Assembly: GCF_017591425.1 (NCBI RefSeq) | Contig: NW_024464918.1 | Coordinates: 14,196,001 to 14,260,000, forward strand | DNA from: Ochotona curzoniae | Lineage: Eukaryota > Chordata > Mammalia > Lagomorpha > Ochotonidae | Direction: 5' to 3' | DNA: 64,000 nucleotides | Shown here: positions 10,339 to 23,037 of the stretch, piece after piece | Position numbering within the stretch: the stretch's first letter is position 1 | Layout of the letters: every line of letters starts with the position of its first letter | Position numbers and translations under genes: made by a program | The notes under the pieces: generated by a model | What the model was told of the DNA's origin: nothing | The model's database searches: none | The model's input: the letters and a program-made list of their open reading frames with translations, nothing else

Positions 10339-13300
10339 AACAGTATATTTAGATTCCTTCTCTTTCTCCCACACACACACTCTCACACATATTCATCCCT
10401 CCTCTCTCCTAAACATTAACCCTTTTCCCTTTTAATAGTTATAGATTCAGCAGGAAGGAGGTGTATAGATTCAACAGTTTACATTCCTTTCAGTTCCCTA
10501 ACTCTGGTAATGAAAGGAGGAAGAGGGAAGGAAGGAAGAATGAAACAAGGAGGAAAGTGGGTAAGGAGAGAGAGCAGCTCCATCAAAACTCATTGAAAAT
10601 ATCCAAAACCTAGCTTTGAACTCTGCCAAAATTCGTATAGTTAGAGGTAATAAATACATTGATTAGAAAGACATGGGTGGGTTTATATCCACCATTGCGT
10701 TGAGATTCATGACAGAAGTTCCACAGAAGGGGTGAATGTTGACATTACACCAAGGGTGCAGCAGGAATCATAAGCTGTAGTAAGTTGCTAGGGAGTCTTA
10801 CAAATTCAATACAGCTAATTGCCACAATTAGGTACCGCACCTTGCTATGTGCCAGGACTGTGCTACGGCCTGAAAGAACAAAGATGCTTAGCTATCAAAG
10901 ACTGTGATAATTATCATCTGATGGAGACCAATGAACAAATCTTAAAAAAAAAAAAAAAAAAGTAAAAGGCTTGTGTTGGGGAAAACATAGAAGCATGTGC
11001 AAATTAAAGTGTGTTTTTAAATTCCTCCTGAAGCTGACACTGAGATTAGGATCTGCACATAAGTGACAGATATTTGTGTTACAATCTAAGTAACCTGCAC
11101 AGATAAAGTAATGGAGAAGACAGACAGGGAAGGGGAGGATGTCAGTACAGGGAAAGCTACCAAGCAAACTTATACAAGTAAACTTGATGTGCCAGTAACC
11201 AGTATAGAGAACATGCTTCAGAATTATTTAGTGGGCAAATGTTGGGGATGATAAGGAAACTGGGGTACTTATATATGATTTTGTGTCAATCATTGGGTAT
11301 AGGCTCCTGAAAGACAGGGCCCTAATTCCCCAGGTATCTGTAACCTGCAATGTGAGTGGACACAATGGGTTTCCAAAGCAAGGAAAAGCCCTGAGGCAAA
11401 GAGATGCAGCTGCTAGTAGTTGGCAGTCATGCCTGCTGTACTGAAGTGGTAAGGCCTGGGGGTTTTGGCAGGACACCTGCAGTATGTGATCTTAGGGTAG
11501 AAATAGTTTTACTCTTTTCCTAAAAAACTGGACCAGAAAACCCCAGAGGACCTAATCAAGTCTAAAATTCTAAGATGCAAGGTTTCATCTCACAGTCTTA
11601 TATATTTTAAATGTATGTCCATTTTGGTCTCAGGCTGATTTCAAACCACCTCAATATGCATGGTACTTGGGTGTGTGACAGCAGGTAGAGACAGCTGGAA
11701 GAATAAGGAGCTTAATGAATCTGTGGTCATAATTCCAAGGCTCCACACCAATTATATACATATAATGTAATTCATAAAAATAGACTAACTTAATTCTGAA
11801 GGATCCTCTTACTTGTTAACAGCGTGAGCCTCAGTCGTGCATTTACAAAGTATGATCGAACCCATGGACCTGTATCACTTTCACACTCCTAAAGCTGCCT
11901 CTCCACGTGGAGAGGTAGATCATATTTGCTTCCATAATTTCACCACTTCTTACCCTCCGGAAAATTTTAGTGGTTGTAATACAGACAGGATGCGAAGCAC
12001 TTCTGTAACAGACCCTGGGTTCTATGCGGTTATACTGGCAGTGAAGAACTTACCATATCAACAAATTCCTGTTTCTCAGAAACCTGCCTTCAAAACACAG
12101 ATCTGCTTTGAATCCACACAGGGCTTTGTATCGGAGCAAGTGAGTTTTCAGGAATAGGTTCATCCTCTTTGAGACATGTCTGATACATTATCTCTTTTTT
12201 TCTATTTTTCTTTTTTTCTTTTTCCATTCCAAAGAGCTCCACTGCGCATGCTTCTAAAGGAAGTTCAAGAATTGCATTTGCCTGTGAAGCGATACATCAT
12301 TTCATGTGGTAAAGTCTGGGGAAGGAAAAAAAAGGAACATCATATTATCCAGGAATGAACTAGAAAAATGGAGGGAAACTGTTGTAGTGATGTTGAATAT
12401 GAACTCCTCAAATGCCTGTGTGCTCATCACTTTAGAAATAACCAGTATTTCTTTCTTGCTTAAGTATGTTATAAAACAGTTGTCACTGAAGCCCTTGGAA
12501 TGCACATGATACTAGATGACTCACAGTAGTATCTTCCACTGGGGTTACTTTTCCTAGAAAAATATTCCATTTAGCAGATTTAGAACATGATTTAAACTCT
12601 ACTGGGCATTGTCTGTTTCATGGGGAATAGAAGAAAAAAACAAAAACTTCCTCATGAATGTGCTCGACATTAAAATTGGCTTCTCTCAAAATCAGTACTT
12701 AAAATTGCCAATGGAAAAGGTGAGTTGCTACTGTGGTATAATAAATCAGAGGAACAGAGTAGAAATGATTCTTGGATGTAGGGCTTAATATTGGCACACA
12801 ATAAAAAATAACTTTGTTATGTATTATGCATGTTCCAAGTGTGTATTCTCATTTATAGCTAAAATACACCACATACACAGAGGAACCTGCTAATAATGAT
12901 TCTATTTTATAGATTTGAAAACTGATTACATCTTTTTTCTTATATTTCACAGGAAAAAAAATAGTATAGGAGACTTCTATTGCTACTATAGTAGCAATTA
13001 TTAAATTATTAAAAATTTAAAGTTTAAAGTAGCACTAACCATTATTGATCAAATAAATTATAATTATTAAAAATACTTTCGTCATCTTTCCCATGAAATT
13101 AATCATTTTTACTGAATATAAAAGCAAGCATTAAGCATTAACAATGCTTGATAACAATCATTTATATTCTTTATAATATTTAATACAGCAACTCTGATAT
13201 AGGTGCTTTTATTAGTCCCAACTCCCGCCATGAAAAAGCCAATGCTTACAGGATTCGTTTTTTTTTTCCCAAAAAAATCACATGGCTAGTGACTGACAGA

Positions 13301-13804
13301 GCTTTGCATCTATCCCAGACAACCTCTTTTTAAAATCTGAATTCTTAGAGTTTCTGCTATTCCATCTGAAAAGTTTTGGTAGGTCTAGAAAATAATTTAA
13401 TTTGCCCTCACACAACGGATCAGTGTGCACATCCATCGAGATGGATTTCCTTGTTTACAAACTCTTGGTCCTTTGGGTAAGACTTGCACTCTGTGCTGTT
13501 TACAGAGGGCAAAGGGCACCTTCTCCATGCTTTTCACACCTCTAAGTTTTCCCCAAGGACTAGCTCCAAATGTTCCTCTTGGTTGGACATAATCCAAAAT
13601 GTTCTCCTTCATCTCTGCTTCTCACAGTGAAATCAACCCAGATCATCAAGCAAAAATTCCTTATAGAATGTATAATATACCAAATTGAGTGAAACCATTA
13701 GTTTGATTAAGATCACAGGGAAAGAGCTGCAGCCCATCATGTGCCATGACCTGTCCTCAAATTCTTTCTTTACAGCTTAAGAACAAACTATAAAACCCCT
13801 GGGA
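10339..13804. other. Mostly unique sequence with a GA-rich patch and a MIR scrap
   Basis: A purine-rich patch lies near 10,504-10,575 and a short MIR-like motif ('tgctatgtgccaggactgtg') near 10,838. A 106-codon frame (11837-12157) and shorter ones have no recognisable domain. 12.9-13.2 kb is very AT-rich. No gene is supported. Confidence 0.5.
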
Positions 13805-14058
13805 GGGGCCCATTGTTGTGGCATAATGGGTAAAATCTGCTGCTTGGGCACTGCTGCTTCATATCCTGGTTCTTTCACTTTTAACCCAACTCCCTGCAAG
13901 TGGCCTGGGAAAAGCAACAAAGATGGTCTGAGTGCTTAGGCCACCTGCCACCCACATGGGAGACCCTGATGAACATCCTGGCCCCTACGGATGGAGATAT
14001 CTTCCTCTGTCTCTCTCCCTCTCCTTCCCTCTTTCATATCAATAAATAGATCTTTGAA
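13805..14058 (+). mobile_element. Older CSINE, internally shortened
   Basis: Diverged lagomorph C repeat. The head reads 'gggcccattgttgtggcata', followed by 'tggcctgggaaaagcaacaa', 'cacatgggagaccctgatga', a CT-rich stretch and AATAAATAGATCTTTG. It is about 60 bp shorter than the young copies and the 3' half of the body is missing. Confidence 0.85.
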
Positions 14059-14235
14059 AGAGACAAAAAGCAGACATATACTTTAGCTCCATCTGTACTG
14101 AGCTTATTAGTAATTGGTATTCATTCAGGACGAACTGAAACCTTTTTTCAATCGGCATATGCAAGCAGAGGATGTATCATTACTAGGTACATGTGTAAAG
14201 GAGTTTCAATGTTAGGTTAAGAATTAGAGTATTTT

Positions 14236-14283
14236 GTCTACGGCCATACCACCCTGAACGCGCCCGATCTCGTCTGATCTTGG
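14236..14283 (+). pseudogene. 5S rRNA retropseudogene, 3'-truncated and tailless
   Basis: The first 45 bases are identical to mammalian 5S rRNA positions 1-45, followed by one C-to-T change and GG (positions 46-48). The following AAG (5S 49-51) is shared with the right flank. A 17-bp direct repeat, AAGAATTAGAGTATTTT, brackets the insert at 14219-14235 and 14284-14300. There is no poly(A) tail. The internal control region of the 5S gene (about positions 50-97) is missing, so it cannot be transcribed by the normal TFIIIA-dependent route. It is not a functional RNA gene. Confidence 0.95.
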
Positions 14284-14300
14284 AAGAATTAGAGTATTTT

Positions 14301-15689
14301 CAGATAAGCACTCAGTGTAGCAGTTAAGATATTATTTGGGATGTCCACATTTCATCTCTTGGAGATTCTACAGATTCTACAATCCACAGCAGAATTCTTC
14401 CCCCTTTAAACCCATAGGGTTGCAAGAAGGCACAGTTACTTGGATACCCTATGAAAATTAAGTTGCTGCCACTGAGGGCACCAGAATGGTATCATTGCTT
14501 CTTTGGTTTCTTCAAAGAGCATTACAAAGACTACTGCTAGGAGAGGTCAAACTGCCCCTGTCAACCCAAAGTAGTGGATTCCAGAATCTTTAAAGTGCTG
14601 AAAAAGGTTTTGCTTACTCTCAATTGATAGGAACTTGAAGAAAATGATTTAGGCAAGCAGGAGGTGTGTATATATTTGTGTGAAGAAGTGGGGAACCTAG
14701 TTGCAAAAATCAAATATTTTTTTTAACAAATTGATCCAATCCTTGCTTATCTTGTAATTTTATGTAACTACTTATTGTGTTACCTCTCACTTCTTCAGTA
14801 AACATTTACAAAGCACATAATGAAGAGCCAGCCCTGGATTCAATTTGAATTAAATTACCAATCACGGTTGTGCTTACTCAACTCCTCAAAATGCCATGCT
14901 GTTTAAACTTAGTGAGGGCTGCCTTTGCTTCATGTGCAGTGGTCATATATTCTAATTTAACTGGAGCAATCTCAGTGTAAATGCATGGTCCTGCATAATT
15001 ATCTAAAAGATCCTCTTCTACCTTTATGTGTAGATGAAGTATCAGTTTCTGTGCTAAGATGTAGAGAGCAAGAAAGGCATTCATCCTTACAAGGAAAAAG
15101 AAATAGACTATCACTAAAGAGAGAGAGAGACCAACCACAAATTCGTGAAGTTTCTCAGCTTCATTGATAAGTAAAAAGGATAAATTCAGGCCCCAAATCT
15201 AAGGAGGCAGGCCCGCAGGGAGGGAGGTGTGAGCATGGTCTCACCTGGGGAATAGCCTCAGCATTCCAAATCCAGTCACACAAGAGAGTGAAAAACAGTT
15301 CATATTTTTGACTGGTGATTAATCAGAACAATAGATTATAGCTCCCACATTCACCTTCCACTAAGCTAAAAAATTTTAGATATTGTGCAAGAGCAGGATA
15401 ACCCTGGGAAGAGGAACAAGACTGTAAAATGCTTTCTGTGGTACAGCATAAAAGGAAGACCTAAAATTCAGAATTGAATAGAAATTGCTTTGTTTCTACA
15501 CTGTAACCACAGTTACATCTATAGGAATGTGAATCCTGGGGTGCTCAGAGGGTAACCATAGTAACAACAATAACAAAAAACCCCAGCCCAATTCCTAACT
15601 AATTTTACTCAAACTCTCATACCCAAAGCCTTGCACACACACACACACACACACAAATGCCAATTTTAAGCATATTTGTTTACTCCAGC
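14301..15689. other. Unique sequence plus a short (CA)n
   Basis: Unassigned DNA. A CA tract of about 22 bases lies at 15634-15655. An 86-codon minus-strand frame at 14878-15138 has no known domain. Confidence 0.5.
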
Positions 15690-16083
15690 CTCTACTGTAT
15701 TGCACAACATATCCAGTTTAAAAAAAAATAAATTACACGGTATACGAACAGGCAAGAATACCACATTCAGAAGAAAGTGAAATAAAAACCAGATTCAGAA
15801 ATGACACAGATTTTGGAGAAAATCCAAATGAAAATTTAAAGTCACAATGGTTGGAATGTTAAAGATTCTAAAGGAAAAGTTAGACAACATGCAACATCAG
15901 ATGGACAATGTCCAAAGACAGGAATCTCATGAAAGAATCAAGCAAAAATAACCACAAGTGGAAAACACAGTGACAGCAGTGAAAAACACCTTCAAGTGAT
16001 TCACAAGCAGAAACACCACAACTGGTGAATGTGAACTTCAAGACAAATCAGCTAGGAGAAATGAAGCACAAAGAGAAAGAAAA
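15690..16083 (+). mobile_element. Old L1 ORF1-region fragment
   Basis: A-rich sequence with 'agaatcaagcaaaaataacc', 'acagtgacagcagtgaaaaa' and 'cagctaggagaaatgaagca', in the order of the L1/HAL1 ORF1 coiled-coil region. It is heavily decayed. It continues beyond the CSINE inserted at 16084. Confidence 0.6.
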
Positions 16084-16378
16084 GGGCCCGGCGCGGTGAC
16101 GCAGTGGTTAAGGTCCTTGCCTTGCACGCCCAGGATCCCATTGGGCGCCGGTTCTATCCCAGCAGCCCCGCTTCCCTTCCAGCTCCCCGCCTGTGGCCCG
16201 GGAAAGCCCAAAAGCTTTGGGATCCTGCACCCGCGTGGGAGACCCGGAAGTCTCCTGGCTTGTGCTCACTTGGGGAGTGAATCATCGGACAGAAGATCTT
16301 CCTCTCTGTCTCTCCTCTCTGTATATCTGTCTTTCCAATAAAAAATAAATAAATAAAAATAAATCTTTAAAAAAAAAA
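16084..16378 (+). mobile_element. CSINE (pika-type), young
   Basis: Near-consensus copy. It has a GGGCCCGGCGCGGTGACGCAG head, a pol III A-box-like 'tgacgcagtgg', a B-box-like 'ggttctatccc' and 'tccagctccccgcctgtggc'. A CT-rich segment and AATAAAAAATAAATAAATAA complete it. Flanking A/G-rich sequence (AAAGAGAAAGAAAA left, a similar run right) probably represents the target duplication. It sits inside an old L1. Confidence 0.95.
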
Positions 16379-16414
16379 GAGAGAGAGAGAAAAAACCCTG
16401 AGGCACCCATTGTT

Positions 16415-18037
16415 CTATCTCTAATTATTTGAAAGCACAATCAGAATCCCTGAAAGGAAAGAGAATAAAGACAAACTCAAGAAATACTTGAAATAATCAC
16501 CAAGACTTTAAATTGCAAAAATACAACCACTTAATATTTCAACTTCTGTAAATAAAAGACAATGAGACTATCTTGAAGAAAGCCAAAGTGAGACACCTCA
16601 TACAGAAGAGAGACAAGATTACAGTTATCTCATTTAAAATCAGTCTGGTCAGAAGGAAAGGAGTGGGATCTTAAGACACTGTAACACCCTGGTGAAAAAC
16701 ATAACAGATGTCCTTTCAAAATTCTGTGTTAACATAGAATATCTCTAAAACACTAAGACTTCTCTGACAAAAACAGAGATTTCACTGGAACATAACTGTT
16801 TACTGGAAATGTGAAAAGATGTTCTTTTGACATAAAAGGAATGGTAATAAAATGGAAGAGTCAATAATGGAAGTGGAATAAATGAGGTAAAATATAATTC
16901 ACTTTTTCTTAATCTTAGTTGCTCTAAAAATAACTGATTAAAAGAATAGCATTGCTATAGATGTGCATTTATAGCACATCTAAAAGTAAAAAAAAAATAG
17001 CAAAAATATGGAAAGGAAATCTATCGAGAATATAGTATTTAATGCCCTTACAGTATATCTTTAGTATATCACCATTTGAAGTTACAATCTTAAGTAAAGA
17101 TGTGTATTTTAAGCCATAAGTCTACCAGTAAAAGAGTCTTTAAAGGGAGTATTAAAGCTTGGTTAATAATGTATTGGATTATCACACTATGCCCCATAAA
17201 TATGTGCAATTATTGCATGTCTGTTGAAAAACACACTTCTACATGAGTCAAAAGAAGAGTGAAGAAGAAATAGCTCTAAGATCTGCAACTTACAAACAGA
17301 AAGACAAAAACAAACAAAACAAAAACAAAGAAATAGATGGCAGAAAGGACAATGAACTAAGAGGATTAAGATGAAAATTGCTAATGACATATTCCAACCA
17401 TATAAATAATCATATCACATGTCCAAGAAGAAATAAGAAATTTAACTTCAAATGAAACTGAAAAGCCTCAAAATGCATGAGAGAAAAATGTAATGCACAA
17501 CAGATAAGTCCAAATTATAGTTGGAAACCTCAACACTCCACCAACTAAGCAAGTTGATTTTTTAAAAAATCATAATACAGTCTTGAGCAACAGAGCAAAT
17601 GAAACTCAACTGACACTAGTGTAGAACACGCCAACCAAAGCAGCAGAGGGCGGGGTGTCTTTTTAGGGACAGAGAACATTCACTAACACAGATAATACTC
17701 TGGGTCAGAAAAGAAATGTCGATGAATTTGAATTATAGCACTCATACAATACAGATTCTTAGACTACAGACAATTAAATTCAAAATCACTACAAGTATCT
17801 AGAAAGTTTTAATTCACACAATGCAACTAAGGCTATGCTTCAAGGACAATAAGCAGCATGTAATACACACACAGTATGAGATACAAGAGTATCTCACCAT
17901 TGATCTAAGCATATGAATTAAGAAACTTAAAAAGAACAGTGAGCTACACCTGAAGGGAGGAAATAATGAATATAGTAGCAGAGATCAATGAAATTAAAAC
18001 CCAAAAAATGACATTCAGCCAAACAAACAGAAAACAA
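16415..18037 (+). mobile_element. Old L1: ORF1 3' end into ORF2 5' half
   Basis: Near 16,560-16,830 the sequence follows the L1/HAL1 ORF1 C-terminal region ('gatgtcctttcaaaattctg' and 'aacagagatttcactgg' words). From about 17,400 it follows ORF2, with 'tagttggaaacctcaacact' and 'actctgggtcagaaaagaaa'. A 'gcagagatcaatgaaattaa' stretch near 17,980 completes it. Frames are broken throughout. Confidence 0.65.
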
Positions 18038-18345
18038 GGGCCTGTGTTGTGGCTCAACAGGTTAAGCCACCTTGAATGCAACATGTCGACTTAAAATGCT
18101 GGCATCTCATACTGGAGTACTAGCCATGCCATTTCCGACCCAACTTTCTTCTATGAAGGCAGCAGAAGATGGTCCAAGAACATGGGACTCTGTCACACAT
18201 GTGGGAAACCAGGACAGAACTCTTCACTCCTGACTTCAGCCTGTCCCTGACCAGGCTATTGCAGGAATTTGTGAATGAATCAACGAGGGGAAGATGTTTC
18301 CCCCTCTCTCCCTCTTTTACTACAAATATTTACATAAATCTTTAG
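18038..18345 (+). mobile_element. Older CSINE
   Basis: Diverged C repeat: head 'gggcctgtgttgtggctcaa', then 'gcagcagaagatggtccaag', 'acatgtgggaaaccaggaca' and a CT-rich tail. It lacks the CCATATGGG body marker of the young pika type. Confidence 0.85.
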
Positions 18346-18508
18346 ATGACAAAGAAACACTAATCATGAAGACGATTATCACAGTACACTTGTAGGAATT
18401 ATAAATACTACAAAATAGTTTAGTTCCATGAATGTAAAATGCATTAATTCCTGAAACACATTCACTACTGACGCTCAGAAAACATAGCAACCTCAAGGTA
18501 CTGAGGTC

Positions 18509-18754
18509 TTCCTCCTACTGGTTCACTTCAAATGGCCACAATGACAGGAGCTGAGCTACTCTGAAGCTAGCAGCTTCTCTGGGTTCTCCCATGTGGATGC
18601 AGGGAGCCAGGCACCTGGGCCATCCTATACTGCTTTCCCCAGCCAATAGCAGGGACCCGGAGTATAAATGGACCAAAATTGGGACCTGAATCAGTTTCCA
18701 TATGTCATGCCAGCACTGCAAGCAGAGGCTTACCCTCCCATGTCACAGCTCCAG
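18509..18754 (-). mobile_element. Older CSINE, antisense
   Basis: Antisense C repeat recognised from 'gggttctcccatgtggatgc', 'actgctttccccagccaata' and 'gcagggacccggagtataaa'. It ends at 'ctcccatgtcacagctccag'. The tail side is truncated near 18,505. Confidence 0.8.
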
Positions 18755-19240
18755 CCACAATCTACTTTCAAGAAACAATATTACATAAGCAAGAGAAGGT
18801 GCTGTTGGCCCAAAAATACATCCATGGAACAGAATGAAAATAAACCCAATACGTGTAGTGCTAACTGATTTATACCAAGAAGCTGTGAAAAAAAATATGA
18901 AAACTCAACAAAAATAAAATAGCTCAGTTTTAATTGTGGGCAATGTATCTGAGTAGATTCTGTCCCAGATATATAGAGATATACAGAGATAGAGATATGA
19001 TAAATGAGTAGACAAAAAGATGCTACAAATCACCGATTATTAAAATAAGCCGACACCAGGAAACTATTAGCATAGCTCATATAGCAGTAATGATACCAGG
19101 TTTAGCTGAAAATGGGAAGAAACCGGAACTTTTACATTGCTGACAGGGATACAAAACAGTGAACTCACTTTGGAAATGGTTCGATCACTGGTTATTTCCA
19201 GAATTAAATAGAAAACTGCCATACTTTGATAAATACAAAC
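18755..19240 (+). mobile_element. Old L1 ORF2 C-terminal fragment
   Basis: Contains 'atccatggaacagaatgaaa' (from the ACCAATGGAACAGAATAGAG motif). Near 19,120-19,200 it has the 'cttttacattgctgacaggg' and 'actttggaaatggttcgatc' words of the ORF2 3' region. It probably belongs to the same decayed L1 as the fragments from 15.7 kb. Confidence 0.65.
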
Positions 19241-20889
19241 AATCTAGGAAAAGAAGGAAAGATGTAGTGGAAGTCTATGGTAAATAAAAATTTTACTGAA
19301 TTACAAATGATAATATAATCACATTGAAATTGCTGGGGGAAATTAGGTGGATACTGTCAGGCTAAAGGTAGAAAACAAAAAAAAGCTATATATAAGTATA
19401 TATTGTGGTTGTTAAAGCTGTTCAACACAGGACCACAGCTTAGGAATTAGAAAACTGCTATTAGGGTTGAAAAAATACATTGTATACATCACCAGAGTCA
19501 AGTTTCTCACTATAAAAGCAAATAAAAGATGAGCAGAATGAATTCTGTGGTGCCGGAATAAATCCAAGGTATAAATGTAGAATTAAAAGGTAGATAAACG
19601 ATAGATGATAAATAGAGTAGATGATAGGGAACTACACACACACACACACATGTGTTTATATGAGTTAGTACATGCACCCTACATACATATGTCCTAGCTC
19701 TGTCCACTTGGAAACAGTAGCAGTTCAGTAACAATAATCATATCTTAAACACAGGCCCTGTTTTCTTAGTTTCACTCTCTAATGAATGAAATTAGGCTTC
19801 TTGAATAAAGGGGCTTATTTACAGTGCAGAAACACACAAAAGGATGTTGGTATTTCTTACTGCTCCAAAATATGGGGTATTAAAAAAATTTGTAATAGGA
19901 ACATAGTGGAAGGACCTAACAGCCAACCTGAAAACACTGCAGACAACAAAACGTGGAACAACCTATAAATAAATAAATATATAAACAAATAATGTTGGAT
20001 TATGATAAAGGAAAAATTCATAAATTCATATTCAAAGAAATGAGAAATCTTCCCTAAAGAACAATTCCACTTAATAAATACTAAAGATATGAGATAAAGA
20101 GAATCATCATTAAATTGCCACCATATTTGTTGCAGATAAGGTTCACTAATGGATAATTAAATCAGTGTGTGAAAGTGTGAGTAAATTTTACAATATCTGC
20201 TCATTTAAAAGTATCTTCCAAAAAGTTTAGTAATTCAGAGGAAGAAAATACTAAGGTTACATTGGAGTTCAGGCAGACAACGAAGTGATCAACGTTAGCC
20301 AAGTTTTCAAAGTTAAAATCACCAGTAACAAATGTTGGTATTATACATCCGTTGAGCATATTACCTCAAATGGAACCAAAATGTACAACTTCAACATAAT
20401 CAAGGGAAAACATTAGACAAACACAAATGGTAGGTAGTGCATTACTGCAAAATAATTGGCAAGTACTCTTCAAAAGTATTAGGGTGAGAAAAAAAAACAG
20501 GGAAGACAGAAATTTTCAAAATACAATAAAGTAACTTAAATTTTGAAGCAGAAAATAAAACATTATAGGAAGCAATACTGAAATCCAAACTATTTCTGTA
20601 GTTAAGAGTATTGTAACAATACTAATTTCTTCCTTTTATATAACCAGTTAGTCTAACTGTATGCTATACAGAGCTCATCCCACTCGATGCAACTGTTAAT
20701 TTTAGTATTATTTCAATATGGAAATTATTTTTTTAGAAGTGAACAGTGGTCATTAGTTATTTTACTTAAGAAGCTAAGCTTTTTACTTATTTTTAAAACC
20801 TTTTTACTGTTATTTTCCATGATACAGTTGTGTAAAGGGATTCCACACTTTCCCTCCTCTTTCTCCGTCCCTATTCTCTCCCTCCCTAC
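19241..20889. other. A-rich unassigned sequence, probably L1-derived
   Basis: A-rich composition continues from the L1 on the left, and a short (CA)n lies at 19632-19650. I cannot align it confidently to any L1 region. Near 20,850-20,910 a pyrimidine-rich run leads into the L1 3' end described next. Confidence 0.4.
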
Positions 20890-21330
20890 TCTTTCCTACC
20901 ACTCAGTTTCCCCATGAACAGCAGTTAAGAATGAAAGTCTACCATTCCAACAAAATGATCTCAACTGGAGGCCATGCTCAACAAAATAAGCCAGTCCCAA
21001 AAAGGTATAAGGTAAAGGTATAAGGTATGATATAAGGCAACATTCATGTAAAAATACAAAACAGGTGTATATATGTATGTATATACATATATATGTATAT
21101 TCAGTAGACATCTCTACTCCTGAATACAAGAAGTCCTAATGAAACTGTTAAATATACCATGATGATACGATGCTAGACTTTCTACCTTTGCCTACACCTA
21201 CAATTCCATGTTGCACTTAAACAGCAGAATGTTACAGCTGTAATTGTCACTCGAGTTACCTTTTATATTGGGAAGGAACATCTTTGTACTCTTTAGCTAA
21301 CATAGCATCTTCCTATACCAAAAAAAACTT
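20890..21330 (+). mobile_element. Lagomorph-type L1 3' end
   Basis: It has 'ctcaacaaaataagccagtc' (from GAGTGAAATAAGCCAGTC) and a TA-rich stretch at 21065-21105. 'atgaaactgttaaatatacc' and 'ttgcacttaaacagcagaat' follow. The last two motifs recur at 28.9 and 45.6-45.7 kb, so three copies of the same L1 3' UTR are in this window. Confidence 0.75.
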
Positions 21331-21421
21331 GCAATTTAAATAAACAATGAAGGTTGGCTGATTTACCAATTACAAGAAGATACCAAAAAGTGTATGAAAG
21401 TGTACATTATGAAAATAACTA

Positions 21422-21790
21422 GGGCTGGGATTGTGGCATAACAGGTAAAGGTGCCACCTTCCGTGCTATCATCCCATATGGATACCAGTTTGAGTTCCAG
21501 CTACTACACTTCCAATCCAGCCTCCTGCTAATTTGCCTCAGAAAGCAGCAGAAGATGGCTCAAGTGCTTGAACCACTGTACCCATACAGCAGAGCTGCAA
21601 GAAGCTCCTGGCTGCTGGCGTAGGCCCTGCACAGTTCCAGCCACTGTGGCAGGGAAATAAATCAGTACATGGGAACTATCACTCACTGACTTGCTCACTC
21701 ACTTTCTCCTTTTTCCATCTCTCCCTCCTTTACTCTCTCTCCTTCTGTAACTCTGCCTTTTGAAATAAACAAATAAATCTTAATCAAAAA
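21422..21790 (+). mobile_element. Older CSINE
   Basis: Head 'gggctgggattgtggcataa', body 'cagaaagcagcagaagatgg' and 'ctgcaagaagctcctggctg'. A long TC-rich tail and 'aataaacaaataaatctta' complete the C-repeat layout. Confidence 0.88.
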
Positions 21791-22935
21791 GAGAAATATT
21801 TTTCCTCCAAGTTAAACATACATTTTAATTCCTTTTTTTCCCCACCAAGATTTCCCTTTTCTTTCTCTTCATGGTTTTTGGAGTAAAATAAATACTCTTC
21901 ACAAGTGTTCGATAAAACCCAGCACGCCTCTTATCTCTGGGCACTCCTCTCTTAACATCCCTTGAACATCGCCCTGAACAGTCTACCATGTAGTCCCATA
22001 CTTTATTGGTTTGGGACATACATTTCATCTTTCCTGAACTATTCAGCGTGGGCTTATCTTTCCTTGAAACCCTATCAGTAGAATAATTTCTAAGTATCCT
22101 ACTACAGATTTCAATGCACAGTATGTTTGCTGAACCCTATTGTACTTTCAAATATTCAGAAATAAGTTCAATTAGTCTGTTTAACCCCACATTTCCCCTA
22201 CCATATCATGATGTACTAAAATGAAAGAATATGCCTTCTTCAGCATTATCTGTATTCCTGGTTGCTATTAAAATCTAGTACACAATAGTTCCTAGGTAAC
22301 TTGCTTACTGAATGAATTGACAAATGAATGTGCATGCATTCAAAACAAATTATTGAACATATTCCAAAGGCTAGATTGTTGGAACGATTAATGGATACAG
22401 AAAACTATTTAATAGAGTTATCACTTTAAACAAGGAAGACTCTAAAACTTAAGTCCCAAGCTAAGCATTTTATTATTAAAGTTATTATTTCAGCAATATG
22501 CTGATTATCTGCAGATTTCATGTCTGAGTTTAACTGCAGATCAAAAATATTGAGCAAAAATTGCAGCCTTACTGAACACATGCAAACTTTTTTCCTTAAC
22601 ATAATTCTTTAAAAATACAATATCTGAGCTATTTACATAGTATTTATGGTGGTATTAGGTTTTCTAATTACTGTAGAGAAAATGTAATGGATATGGGAGA
22701 ATGTATATTGTTTCTATGCAAAATTATGGCATTTTATACTTTTGTATACAAATCATCCCTGATTTTTGGTATATGCTGAGGATCTCAGAGCCAGAGTCCC
22801 TTAGACACTGAGGAACAATCATAGTATACACTTGTGTTTCCTTAATATTAAGACAGCTCAATATATTTATTGGAAGAGAGAAATTGAACAATTTATTCTA
22901 GTGGGAAGAAATGGCAATCCTTGTAGATCCATAGT
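21791..22935. other. Unique AT-rich sequence
   Basis: No gene. A stretch near 22,749-22,835 ('tcatccctgatttttggtat') faintly resembles the MER2 terminal region but is too eroded to call. Confidence 0.45.
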
Positions 22936-23037
22936 CTTCAAAAAATTCATGGAAATTTACATTAAAAACTATAGATGAATTTCAATTTTCTACATGAAAG
23001 TAAACTCACAATTCTTTTTTACTCAAATGTTTTGAAG
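22936..23037 (-). mobile_element. Mariner-like MITE, copy 1
   Basis: Imperfect terminal inverted repeats: 'cttcaaaaaattcatggaaa' at the left and a 'tcaaatgttttgaag' end at the right, about 102 bp apart. The interior, read on the minus strand, aligns with the copy at 48.3 kb. Confidence 0.7.

Noticed and set aside
11837..12157. 106-codon frame with a mixed, protein-like composition
   Set aside because: No recognisable family and no neighbouring exon. The length is unremarkable in 64 kb.
14236..14283. Functional 5S rRNA gene
   Set aside because: Only 48 of about 120 bases are present, the internal promoter is missing, and target duplications mark it as a retroinsertion.
16084..16170. tRNA gene suggested by A-box and B-box-like motifs
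   Set aside because: These are the pol III boxes of the tRNA-derived CSINE head. No cloverleaf or anticodon arm closes around them.
22749..22840. Second MER2/Tigger copy
   Set aside because: Only one terminal-like word matches convincingly. Too eroded to call by eye.
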